In this document: piece by piece, positions 47,550-59,200 of the stretch
How positions within the stretch are numbered: position 1 is the stretch's first letter
Layout: each line of letters opens with the position of its first letter
NCBI RefSeq assembly: GCF_023856365.1
Contig: NC_064541.1
Location: 19,810,214 to 19,874,213 of the forward strand
Reading direction: 5' to 3'
DNA from: Brienomyrus brachyistius
Lineage: Eukaryota; Chordata; Actinopteri; Osteoglossiformes; Mormyridae
DNA length: 64,000 bases
The notes under the pieces: model-generated
Databases searched by the model: none
What the model saw: the letters and a program-made list of their open reading frames with translations, nothing else
Told to the model about the DNA's origin: nothing
Position numbers and translations under genes: made by a program

Positions 47550-48056
47550 ACTGAATAACAAAAAACAAGCAGTTAGACGTATTGAATATCAAAATATAGC
47601 TTCTCTTAGCAGGGGTGACTGAGAGCGTCTGGGAATAAGCCAATGTTGTGTAATTAAATACAAGAGCGAACAAATCCGTATTATTTTCCAAGAAAGACGT
47701 GGCAAGCTAGGCACCCTGGCGATAACTGCATTCCTTTTCGCTAGATATCGCCAACGTTGTTGCTCTATAAAAGCAGCCAAGGATTACCATGTATTAATCA
47801 GCAAATGCTGGCATGCGATGACTGCATAATCCTTGAGGATGCAGCGATTCCACTGGCATTGCTGGCGCGCGGTTATTTCAACAATGCACAACACTGAAGT
47901 GAGTTATCTATATTTAATAATGACACGAGACAATGAAACACAATAGAATTAATGCTTTTCTTTTTTAAATACATACTGACCCAGCAAACAGTCTGTTAAC
48001 GACGGTGTCCCCTTCCTCAGTGACCCAAACAGCAGAGATACATGCTTGAAGAATTG
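47550..48056 (-). other. cpvl: cpvl 5' UTR intron and non-coding first exon (predicted)
   Basis: An excellent acceptor TTTGTTATTCAG lies just before 47550, 23 bases upstream of the ATG. Its likely partner is the donor TCA|GTATGT at 47977/47976. The non-coding first exon would run from about 47977 to a start site near 48.05 kb. Splicing is inferred from the sites. Confidence 0.55.
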
Positions 48057-48070
48057 TCATATGACCTGCC

Positions 48071-48080
48071 GTCACGTGAC
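48071..48080 (-). promoter_or_regulatory. CLEAR/E-box palindrome in the cpvl promoter
   Basis: GTCACGTGAC is the perfect TFEB/TFE3 CLEAR motif. It lies about 95 bp upstream of the predicted first-exon donor and 544 bp upstream of the ATG. CPVL is a lysosomal-type protease, so control by TFEB is plausible. Confidence 0.55.
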
Positions 48081-49183
48081 CTAATGTCAGGCGAGCGTGC
48101 GCAGTTTATGCTCAGGTTCTGGTGCGTTTGATACGGATGGCGTGATGAATGGGTGTGATAGCAGGAAAGAGCGGATGACAGCTAGGGGAACGTCCAGGGA
48201 TGCCCCAGAAGAAGCTGGAGTGTCTGATCATGGAAAGAGACGTCTAGCGTGACCAGCTCGGAAGAGAGATATTTAATCACTTGTCACCAGTGAAGTATTG
48301 CAACTGCTTGAACGTTTTTAGAATAGCTTACGTATTTATAGGTCTAATAGCCAGTCCATTATAAACCTAGAACTACCTACAACGTACTACGTTGTCGTAG
48401 CTTGCAAACCTAACAGCGTTATCCCGAGTAACGCAAATCCACTCGTCTTCTGTTCGCTGAAACAGCAGAGGTCGCACTATGAGCAAAACCCTCATTCCAG
48501 CTGCGACAACCTTAGCCATAAGTAGCTAAACAAAATACAAGACTTTGGTCATTTGTAGTTTTTTTGCATTCACAGATTTTTTTTTGCATTCACAGATTTG
48601 AGCTTCCTTTACGGGGATAAAAATCCCCCCCACAACGTCATAATGACAGCTTTTATCCCATTGTGGGTTAATTTGCTCCCCGCCATGCATTATGTACGCG
48701 CCCACACACAACATGGTAAATTTAACTTGACTGCACGTCTTTGGAGCGGAAGAGGACAGGCGGGGGCTCTGTTTTAACCCGGGGGGTTATGAGGCGTCAG
48801 CGTATTCCAAAATCTCACTTCAGGTTTCCAAGTTTGAGAATGAAACGAGATGATTTGCGTTGTGGTATCATCCCATAACTGTCCACATGGTGGAGCCCGT
48901 GAATAATTAATTTGAAAGTTAACATGATTTCGTTTAACATCACTTCTTAGCCGCGGGGCACAAGCCTGGGTACTGTCAAGATATGAAGCCCGTCCATGAC
49001 AGGAAGAAATCGTTAGAGATACAATTTAACTTAAATCTCATGTGTTTGGGAGTCCTCAACAAATACAGTAAGTAGATCTTTGGAGAACTCCGATAATCAT
49101 CTAACATCCAACATCTATTTCCATTCCCAATTTTTCTATTCAGGGTTGGGAGGATCCAAAGTCCGTCCCAGAAGCTATGGGTA

Positions 49184-49635
49184 TTCATCCATACATCCAT
49201 CCATCCATTTTCCAAACCGCTTATCCTACTGGGTCGCGGGGGGTCCGGAGCCTATCCCGGAAGCAATGGGCACGAGGCAGGGAACAACCCAGGATGGGGG
49301 GCCAGCCCATCGCAGGGCACACTCACACACCATTCACTCTCAAATGCATTCCTATGGGCAATTTAGCAACTCCAATTAGCCTCAGCATGTTTTTGTACTG
49401 TGGGGGGAAACCGGAGTACCCGGAGGAAACCCCACGATGACATGGGGAGAACATGCAAACTCCACACACATGTGACCCAGGCGGAGACTTGAACCCGGGT
49501 CCCAGAGGTGTGAGGCAACAGTGCTAACCACTGCAACACCATGCCGCCCCCCTCACCCTGACCACTGCACCACCATGCCGTCCCCAGTGCTAACCACTGC
49601 AACACCATGCTAACCACTGCAACACCATGCCGCCA
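49184..49635 (-). mobile_element. tRNA-derived SINE with 12-bp target duplication and multimerised head
   Basis: It is flanked by perfect AAGCTATGGGTA copies at 49172-49183 and 49636-49647. Read on the minus strand, the head has an A-box-like TGCAGTGGTTAGCA and B-box GGTTCAAGTCTC. The body includes 'ccggggtactccgg'-type and 'aaaacatgctgaggctaattgg' sequence, and a (GGAT)n tail follows. The 5' GGCGGCATGGTGTTGCAGTG unit is repeated about four times (49535-49635). Confidence 0.9.
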
Positions 49636-50221
49636 AAGCTATGGGTAAAGGAGTAATTTTAATGAGAACAGTAACTCAAACACGTGGCCAGATGCTGACG
49701 AAGAACAGACAGAATAGGGTTGTTGCATTAATCGCATTTACACACTTTTGTGTGTAAAATACCAGTCATCCGATGATGCTAATTCCTTCAGTATCGCTCT
49801 TCTGATTTCCAGCTGAATGGTTCAAAATGGTCAGAAATGCTTAGTTCTGTGCAGCTCAACACAAAGAGTTTGGAAATACAGAAGCAGCAGTTATTGCTTG
49901 TGAAGCTGGACATCTGTCTAAACATGATAGAATGCCTTTTGTATATAAGCATTGATTTGGGTAGGAGATGGTAAATGATGCACAGCCTACCGCTGCCCTC
50001 AGTGAAAGGATTTAACCAGTGAGGCCTGAATTTGGAAGCTAATTACAAGCCCTTCTTTTACTTGTCAAATTCATACCTCTCAGACTTTACTTTTCTCATT
50101 AATACAGTAAAGTACATCTGGATTTTGGCAAGAAAAATCGCCACATTAAAAAGTTGCGGCCAAACAACCCTACAGGCAAAACCGTTTGACGTGTAAAGCA
50201 GGGCCACAGACACCTGCTGGA

Positions 50222-50283
50222 GTTAGAACGTTAGAACGTAGAATGTTAGAACGTAGAATGTTAGAACGTAGAATGTTAGAACG
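50222..50283 (+). repeat. GTTAGAACGTAGAAT tandem repeat
   Basis: About four 15-16-bp units. Confidence 0.9.
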
Positions 50284-50631
50284 CTTTGATTTCGGACTGT
50301 TCTCTTCCTGAGGGGGCATGTTCACAGTTCTAAATTAGCCTCAGAGAATGTTCATTATAAATGTTTGCATTTTCACAATGAGACGCTGCACTGCCATCTC
50401 TGTTTATGTGAGACAATAGCAACTAGATTCAACTGAACAGTCATCGTACTGAAAAGCGCTATTCCCACTCTGGTGGGCTCCGAATCACTGCATAAGCATT
50501 TACTGGGAACTGCCCGCACAGATGGGCTATTATTCAACATTACATTTTCTTTATATCTTGCTGTGTTATTGGTGGTATTTTGGTTTTATTCAGGTCTTAT
50601 ATTTACTTCATGTCTCCAAGGTTTTGGGTAT

Positions 50632-50776
50632 GATTGTGTGTGTGTGTGTATGTGTGTGTTTATATGTGTGTGTGTGTGTTTATATGTGTGTGTGTGTGTG
50701 TTTATATGTGTGTGTGTGTGTGTGTGTTTATGTGTGTGTGTGTGTGTTTATATGTGTGTGTGTGTGTGTGTGTGTT

Positions 50777-50811
<35 letters not shown>
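50632..50811 (+). repeat. (TG)n with periodic TTTATA interruptions
   Basis: TG blocks of 8-20 bp are separated by TTTATA or TTTA, giving a higher-order period. Confidence 0.95.
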
Positions 50812-50814
<3 letters not shown>

Positions 50815-50900
50815 GAGTTGTTTGGCAAATTTCCTCCTGCAGTCCAAAGACAAGAAATCATGTAAACTTGTGTCTCTAAATTGACCTTAGTATATGTGTG

Positions 50901-51326
50901 GCATCCTATCCAGGGATACCCGGTACCCAATGCCCTGTACTGGACTGGCATCCTATCCAGGGATGCCCGGTACCCGGTGCCAGGGAGGGATTATGGGTTG
51001 TGTGGGCCCCTGGGCAAAACGTTCGCGAGGGCCCCCCACCACCACCAGCACCACCACCACAACCACCACAATTCAAGGGCCCTTGGCAGCCAAACGCCCT
51101 CCCTATAGGGTCAGGGGCCCTTGTAGGCAGAGGATCAAAGAATGTAGACCCTCTAAAATAGACAAACGAAAATACATTGTTGATAAGCGTTGCAAATTGT
51201 TTTGGGCTAGGGGCCCCACGGGCCCCCTGCACCCCAAGGGCCCCTGGGCAGCGGCCCCGCTGGCCCGGTCCGTAATCCGTCCCTGCCCGGTGCCCTGTAC
51301 TGGACTGGCATCCTATCCAGGGATTG
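50901..51326 (+). repeat. 47-bp tandem repeat split by a MITE
   Basis: Units with GCATCCTATCCAGGGA and CCCTGTACTGGACTG start at 50901 and 50948. The third resumes at 51294 after the hAT element. Confidence 0.85.
50981..51285. mobile_element. non-autonomous hAT element (305 bp) with 8-bp target duplication
   Basis: The ends are CAGGGAGGGATTATGG and, inverted, CAGGGACGGATTACGG, the hAT-type CAGGGNCGGA terminus. CCCGGTGC flanks both sides exactly (50973-50980 and 51286-51293), the 8-bp duplication typical of hAT. The inside is GGGCCCC-rich with a CCACCA tract and no transposase. Confidence 0.92.
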
Positions 51327-53282
51327 GTCTGGGTTGGGGGCCCAATATGATATGCTTTCATGGGGCCCAAAATCTCTATCGGTGACCCTGATGCCAGCAT
51401 CTGGCTTCCTGTGCTGTTCCCTCCTACGCCACACTGCACCCAGGGTACGGCCACGCAACTGATGCACCTGCGTGCTGTAAGGCTTCTCCCCGTCCTGCTT
51501 AGGTAAGCATGTGCATCGTGTAGTCGCTCCACTCTGTCGCCATGGACACCAGTCATCACAGCTGACTATACCTGTCCAGCAGCTCTGCTCCTTGATCTCG
51601 GTTCACACACCTCGCCTATTGTGTGGGCCCTGATCACCATGCCATTCATACGAAAGCCAATTTGCCGAGGAATGTGCCAGTCGTGTCAGGCAACTGGTTG
51701 CAATTTAGATTCCAGGGAAGCTAATTATAACCCCTATCTTTGCTACAGGGCTATTTTTTTCTTTTTGCCTGTAGGCTCACCACACCTCAGCAACTTCAGC
51801 CTCACAGTGTTGACTTTTCTTCAAAGTATGAAGCTGATGGACAGGAAAAGAATGTCACTTTTCAAGAGATTTGCTTTTTTATGTTTTTAGCAGCATGTAC
51901 AGATCTAGATGGGGGTGAAGGTTGCATCTCCTCGTGGTGTTCGTCATCCTTGATGTTTGTCAGAAGCCAGGAGAGACCCCCCCCCCCCCTCAGGTCGACA
52001 CAGAGCGCAGCCGGGCTCAACCGCTATATCGCATCGTTGATAACTATTAGGGTCGGTGCCCATCGGACACTGTTCTGCGTGTCTTGTTTCCTTTTGGCCA
52101 GCAGGTGGCACTAGTCATCCTGCTTCCACGCCTATCTGTTTTATAGCCCTTTAGCCCCTAGTGTGTTTCCCTGCTCCCCAGATCAATGCATATCTCAATG
52201 GGTGCAGTTCAGAGTCTGACCTCCTCTAGCCTTGAATTCCAGGCTAAGCAGAGACCATCCCCCCTCTTTATATTTGCTGATTTTATGTTTTCTTTAGTGT
52301 CTGTTATGGTTTTATCTTCATGTCTGTGATTATGGTTATGCTGCTTGTACTTACGTTCCTGGTCTTTTTCTAGTGTTGTTAGCCCTCTGTATTTATTAAT
52401 GTTAATGTTTCCTACTTCCTGTGTTAGTCAATTCTGATTTATTCCACCAATTTCTTGTTGTCCAGTGTCTGTACTGATTGGCTGATTTTGTTATGGACCA
52501 CATGTGCCCTTGTTAGGCCCTGTTATTTGTGTTGATTTAAGTGCCCGCTCTCACTCTGCTCATTAACGCTTTGTTGTAATCGTGCTATTTGTTCTACGTG
52601 TTTGTAGTTGTTCTGCTTGTCAGTTTCAAATTTTACTTTATGCTCATCTCCGCCATAAACAAGTTTACAGAGAGATGAAATGGCGAAGCTCAGGGACCGC
52701 AGTGTAGCTTATTGCTGTGCTCCTACTCATCTATGCTTTAGCTGTACCAGTGTAGATTAATTTCCAGTGTTTGTGTTTCTTTTGCAGTTCATGCAGTTCA
52801 TGCAGTTCATGTCAGTATTACCTGTTCCGGTTTTGACCTCTCGCGGTGCCTTTATCTTCTCGTTTCCCCTTTGTGATCTGCTCAGTTTGTTAAACCCCCT
52901 TTTTGTTGGAGCAGCTCCGTCCCTTAGCCGTGGCCCCCACCCTAACAGATCAGGTAACATAACAATAATGTGTCTTTAAACATTTGTAAAAAAAAAAAAA
53001 AACATCAAGCACCTAAAAAGACAAGGACGGGTTAGACCGAATAGTCAGGTCTGCGGAGAACGTTGGTGTTCTGCTGCTCGCTCTTCTGTGTTCATCCATA
53101 ATCAGCAAATAGGCAGGGAAATCATCACAAACCCCTCACACCCAGAACCTCTTTGAACTTCTTCCCTGAAGCAGATACAGATCAAAACAGCCAAAATAAA
53201 CACGCACAAGAACAGTTCCTTCCTACGAACCGTCACTCATATGGGCAGCTGATCCAGTTCCCTCAGCCCAGTTGCGCTGTCA

Positions 53283-53300
53283 CCCCCCCCCCCCCCCCCC
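53283..53300 (+). repeat. poly-C run
   Basis: C18-like homopolymer. A truncated SINE tail (ccatccaaccatccatccattttctgtacc) follows at about 53310-53350. Confidence 0.85.
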
Positions 53301-55438
53301 AATAAGCAATACCTCCATCCAACCATCCATCCATTTTCTGTACCTGCTTGTTCTCACTGTACTTACTGAATTGTTTTGTACATATTGTGTTCATGAGAAC
53401 ATTTCCTTCAATGACACTTCCTCTTGCCCTTTTTATGCATTTATCAACCTTGTGTTTATCAACCACACATGCAAATTGTATATATCAACCAAAACGTATG
53501 TGACATTGTCTTGTCTTGTCTTGTCTTAACTCTGTCAGTGTTTCCAACTTTGGTCAGCTGGCTGACATGAAATTTTCAATTTGAGAGAGGTCCGCACACA
53601 CACTTACATGTATGTAACAGTTTTATTACCTTGAAAACAGTCAGTAGGGTTTGCAAACTACCGCAACACTTTGATGTAGCTAATTTTAGGTTTATAATGG
53701 AACAATATAGATTCACCCTAAGGTTTCTTACATGTGCGTGAGTCTGAAAGCGTGAGTGTCACGGCAGATGAGTGGGAGTCGGCGGTCCTGCTCTGCATGG
53801 AGGCCTGTGCACTGCATGTATGAGCTCCATTGATAACCAGCAACTAAAACTGATTATTTTATTTATTATTTTAACAGCTTGTTTATCCCTGAGTTTGACA
53901 AACCCATATCATAAAGCACAGTTTAAGGGAAACTGTTAGTGTCTGCACTAATAGTAGGTGATGTAGGTGATATTATCTGAATTTTTAGCTCCTTGAAATC
54001 TGTATCAGTATCAGAGACAAAGTGCTCAAACTTGCGAGTCCCTAGTGTGCAGTGACCCGGCTCTGTTATGATAACACAGGCATATATAACATGTCACGCT
54101 GCCTCAGTGTAAACAGCAGCAGCATGTGGCCGATCTTTGATTGGCTCCCGCAGAGCGTGTCCAAGACGCTGCCCGCTTTCTGGCACGTTCTGCCTTGGCG
54201 TCCCTTGGCTGTCTGGGCATGCTCAGTATGCGCTCATGTCACGTGCTTCTCTCGGCTAAATGGTGCCACATCAGTGCAGAACCCAGTGCAGCCCCATTAA
54301 ATTGGGATGACGAGAACAAAGCCAGAGTCCTGAAAGGAACCAACTGGAGAGAAGTCCTTTTTTCTTTGGGGGGGGCAGCTTTTGTGCTCGTCTTCCTGCT
54401 CCTGCGGAACACAAGGAGCCATCTGCTCAGGAACAAAGAGTTCATCCCTCTCTCACACTCCTCTCGCCGCTTGCCCCCTCCAACCCCTTTTGTGTTCCTC
54501 CACTCTGCTCCCCCGGTTGTCCATTGGACGGGGGGGCGGCCCTCTATCGCTTGCTGTCCTGCCCCCCATTGTCCCGCGAGCCCAGGTGTGCGGACCAGAT
54601 CCGGCCGGTCCGCTGGCATTAAGGGCCGTGACGGGTCCTCCCCTGAAACTCAGCACCATCTCGCTGTTTAGGTAGATCTGGGAATATGGCCTCCATGCTG
54701 GTGTAGCCTCTGCGCCCACCTGCAGAGTAGGAGGGGATGTGCTTCATTAAATGACCACTTAAATAATAATTCTGTTTTTCATTTCTATTTCAGTATTTTT
54801 ATCCTGTAATAAAATCTCTGCATTGTATGTGTGGCTGCCGTTGTTCAAGTGACTGGAAGCCATTTGTGGAGAATATCTGATCAGCCTGCCTGTGGCTATT
54901 ACACCCCGGTGATTCATTACTCTGCTTTCATTTTGTTCGTAGCCCTGCTTTTTGAGTTATAGGGTTTCAGGCTCCGCTTCCCGCCACCCACCGGTGCGAT
55001 CGCAAGCTTCCCCTGCAGGGTCTGAGCTTTCAGGGAGCCACGAGGCTGCCGGTTGTGGTGAGAGGAGACGCTGCAGTGCTGTCCGAAGCAGAGACAGCCA
55101 TCTGCTGCTCCTTGGGGGGGGAGGGGGTGTTCCAGGCATTGCTGAGCTACCAATGGGGCTACCTTTCTAGTGGGTGTTATGTCCCTAATCTCCCCGCAGT
55201 CTGAAGGAAGTCACCCCTCTGTGCCATGGTATAGATCTGGGGGGGTGGGTGGAGGGTACCTAGGTGACAGTCTCGAGGACGGGGGCTCAGACTGGGTGAG
55301 CTCAGGTAACCCATTCTGATGTAGCAGACCAGGGAGGAATGTGGGGTCATTGTTGTATTCAACAGGCTTGAAATAGCAGGGCTACAGATAGATTCCAGTA
55401 GCCAGGAGGGTGGAAGGGGGTCTGTAGTGGTTTTTGTG

Positions 55439-55621
55439 TTGGTGGGGGTGGGGGTGGGGGTGGGGGTGAGGGTGGGGGTGGGGGTGAGGGTGGGGGTGGG
55501 GGTGGGGGTGGGGGTGGGGGTGGGGGTGAGGGTGGGGGTGAGGGTGGGGGTGGGGGTGGGGGTGAGGGTGGGGGTGAGGGTGGGGGTGAGGGTGGGGGTG
55601 GGGGTGGGGGTGGGGGTGGGG
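55439..55621 (+). repeat. (GGGGGT)n / GGGGGTGAGGGT array upstream of chn2
   Basis: About 30 hexamers of G5T or GAGGGT, 345-525 bp before the chn2 start codon. Every four units fit the G-quadruplex pattern. Confidence 0.96.
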
Positions 55622-55725
55622 GAGCTGCAGCAGGCAGAAGGCAGGACTTTGTTTTCGGTTGGTGTCTGACAACCAAATCAATTCTGCTTTAGGAGACTCT
55701 TCAGCCATGTGGATTGGCCCTGACA

Positions 55726-55756
55726 GCCCCCCCCCCCCCCCAAAAAAAAAAAAAAA
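55726..55756 (+). repeat. poly-C/poly-A tract
   Basis: About 16 C followed by about 14 A. Confidence 0.9.
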
Positions 55757-55964
55757 CTCCCCTTCTTGTTCTTCTTGTCTAAGTGTGAATGGAACCTATT
55801 GTGTGAGGCACACTCCCGCCCCCCAGTGCACCCCCGCACTGCTACTTTCAGATACACGGACTCCCTCCTGCCTGCCAGTCAGCCCAGGTCACCACTGCAG
55901 AGAGTAGCTGCTGCGCTGGAGTGCAGCTCCTGTCCGCGGCGCCGCCTCTGCACGTGCCGAGGAC

Positions 55965-56228
55965 ATGGACTCATCGCGGAAGCCAGAACCGTCAGCCCTG
56001 GAGGGGCCCAGGCCCGATATGGACCTGGTACGGCACAAGCCCAAGCGGGGCTTCACACGCCAGCAGATCCTGGCCCTCACACTGGGGCTGAAGCTGGGTA
56101 GCCACACGTTACTCTGGAAGCCCTTCAAGATCCTCGCCTTCCCCAAGCACACCTCGCCCCTGGAGAAACGACCCTCGCTGGCGGAGAACGAGAGGAGCCG
56201 TGCCTACGAGAAGGGCCATAATTTCAAG
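55965..56228 (+). CDS. chn2: chn2 exon 1 (start and N-terminus)
   Basis: ATG in GAGGACATGG, a good start context. 88 codons from [10 protein letters not shown] to YEKGHNFK, then donor GTAAAC. It covers in one exon what mammals appear to code in two (short-form exon plus the SSLVRRA...YEKTHNFK exon). Confidence 0.93.
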
Positions 56229-59200
56229 GTAAACTGCACTGTACTATGATTCATTCTCCAGCCAAGTACTTCGAATGACATCTGAGTACTATGAGTAGTG
56301 CTGAGCCTTGTTGAGCCTTGAGTACTTACTCTTAGGGCCCGGGGTGGAGGTTCTTCTGTTCTTTGGTACTTGGATGGGCCTTTCAGGAATTTGCCATGGG
56401 TTCCGCGTTTTAGGACAGAGGAGGGAGTCGCTGGGAGACGTGGCTTTGGTTACTAGCAGCCCCTGACGACTAAGTGTTGCAGATTTCAGTGTCACTGGGG
56501 CGGTAGGTGCTCATTAGGATGTACCTTTCTTGGAAGGAGACGTGCTGAGGACCTCCACACACCCGTGTTTATTTTATGGCGAGTGACGGGTGTCTCCGAC
56601 GGGCTCAGCTGTTGCAAAAGGGTTGCCCCCCCACCCCCGCATGTTCACGCGTGTTTTCTACACGAGAGGTGGTACTGGCATCCCCATACTCCCTCCACAC
56701 ATTCTTTCCATTGTTCCTCCTGGGTTTCGGTCACTTTCGCGTCGCACTCTCACCGCTTCCGGAAGGAAGGCAGTGCCTCGCCGGGGCCCCGTTCGCTGGA
56801 TTTCGCCTTTTTCCCAATTTGCTCCCTTTACATTTCAGCGCCATTTTTAGAGGCTGCAGGTCGGCTCGTGTCTGGGCATGTCCCTGACGGCGTGACCTGC
56901 AGGGGGAATCCCCGAAGGCGACACGATTCGTGCGGGCGGAGAGTGGACTCCTGTTTTTATTTTTTTTGCCCATTAAAATTATTAGTGGTGATGTGTTATT
57001 CAGACAATAAGTAAATTAGAAAGTGTGGCTGGGTCTAATATTGTTACAACATTATTACGACATCATCGCGACATAAGCACATTGTTCTGTGTCTCAGCTT
57101 GTCCACAAACCTTTGTTCGTGTGTGATAAGAGAAACCTTTCAGCAGTACCTCACAGAATTCTCTAAATCCTGTAATTTGTCTTATTTGTGGATGTTTTCA
57201 TAGTGCAAAGTCCCTGCCGACCTAATCGCACACCTACGGACGACGGAACTCGCTTCACTGACGAGGCTTTTCTTTCTCAGCCTGGGAAAATGCCACCGTT
57301 GTTGGTGCATCGACTGACAACTGACAACGCCCTACATGGACTCCCACACTGGCAACACAACAGAGCCATCGTTACATTTACCAGCAGATTTTCTTTTTTT
57401 TCCCAGGCTCAAGCCAAAACACAAAGCACCCCTCTGACAATTCATGCTTTAACGTGTGTAAACCACTCCTCGGCCTACTTGCATACCAACACAAAACCCA
57501 TTTGTGAGGCTCTTGTCAATCACGGATGTGCTTATCTTTACCAAGACATGTGATGTAATGAATGTTGAAATAGTTGCAGTGAAGGGGATACAATTAAAAG
57601 GAGAGTCTTTATCCTTTTTTTTACGGGTTGGACAGCAGTCGTAACTGTGTTAGTGTCTTGCTTTTTCAGTCATTTCATTCTGTTCATTGTAAAAGTGATT
57701 CAGTATTTTCTTAGAAAGTGTAGGTACTCAGAGAACCCTAGTGCCACTGTGGAGAGCTGGAGTTGGAGTGAAGTTTTCTTGGATCTGAGGTGGACATTTG
57801 CTCTCCCTCCCAGCTGGGTTCTGCAGTTTGTCTACCCTGGAAGACGCTGACCAAGTGCGCTGACGGCTGACTGAGCTGGTTAATGATTGCATGTTTTCCT
57901 GCACTACAGGTACACACGTTCCAAGGGCCGCAGTGGTGCGAGTTCTGTGCCAACTTCATGTGGGGCTTGATTACCCAGGGGCTCCACTGCACAGGTAATT
58001 GTTCCTCACTCGTCCCGGAGAAGCCGTGCTGTCAGTCCATAACGTCAATATTCACGCTGTCCATGCTTTTACTTTCTATTGACCTAATCCCTCATTATAT
58101 TCTGTATAAAGGATTTTGTTGGTCAAGGGGGACCGGAAGGTTGTCGTTTCAAATCCCAGGGTCGGCATCGTGATGTCACTATGTCACCATTGGGCCCATG
58201 CACCAGTGCCTTAACCCCCACCTGATCCAGGGGCTGTCTGACCCTGCTTCCTTGAAAATGTGTGTTGCTTTGTATAAAAGACGGCCAAAAAAAAGAAACG
58301 TGACCCTATCACCACTGTATGCAGTGATCTGCTGGTGTGGAGCTTCGAATAAGGACTTGCATGAATTCTTATGGTTTCCTGCAAGGAACGGCAACTTCAG
58401 CGTTATCAGTCAATTTTATAGCACTATATGTGGTATTATCAAAAAATCTTATAATTTCCTTACATGAAAACTCTTATATTTTAATAGCTTCTCTGCATCC
58501 TGGAGCAGGCTATTTGGTTAGAGGGGAGATGTGTGGATGATTTAGCTTTTTTCGTTGCACCTCTTGTGCTTTCCTGTAAACTTTTTCCAACCTACTGAAC
58601 ACATTTTACCAGACCTGTCTCAGAGTGGAACAGAATGGTGCAAACAGGTTTTAGACTTGATTCCAGTCAGTGCTGCGGGTCTGTTGCAGAGCCCTGCACT
58701 GATTTTGTACCTGTGAGTCAGTTCTGGGTCTGAAATGCAGGCATTTCACATTCCTTCAGGAAACCTGACACAAACCAGTTCTGCTCCTTTCTCAGGACTG
58801 GGCTATATTTAACCGGCCCAGAGACGAGCTGAAACTGCGTGAATGAGACACACCCAGTGTGAAACAATCACGCAGCGTGGCATAAACTGGGAACCAGCTG
58901 CATGCTGGTAATTCCCCCCGCCCACACACACACGCATATGTACTAACCTCCAAGCCTTTGCCATGACGATGGCTGTTTCAGTGTGACATCAGAAGGACAG
59001 TGCGATGATGCGTGCAGGGGGGCGGGGTTGGTGGTGGGGGGTATAATATTCGACATACTGACGGAATAATATTCGATTATTGATCTCTTATTCAAAATTC
59101 TGAAAGACTGCTGACATTTTGTCATTTTTAGCTCTGGGCTCTTCTCTCCCTGACACTTTCCTAGAAAAGAAACTGTAGATTCCAGTTTCACACTCGTCAC

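Larger units (their letters stand above)
48100..55430. other. cpvl-chn2 spacer
   Basis: The divergent promoters of cpvl (-) and chn2 (+) are separated by about 8 kb of repeats (listed). I found no SH2-domain exon of a long chimaerin. T-rich sequence at 52.1-52.75 kb and GC-rich sequence at 54.1-54.7 kb have no recognisable content; the 176-codon open frame at 54141-54671 matches nothing I know. Confidence 0.75.

Noticed and set aside
52090..52760. Possible LTR or retrotransposon remnant in T-rich sequence
   Set aside because: Composition is suggestive but I could find neither paired repeats nor any protein trace.
54141..54671. 176-codon forward frame in the spacer before chn2
   Set aside because: GC-rich with a short hydrophobic stretch but no recognised domain, no exon context and no good start; left as unexplained sequence.
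47528..55964. SH2-domain exons of a long chn2 isoform
   Set aside because: Searched by eye for the conserved chimaerin SH2 segments in all frames; none found.
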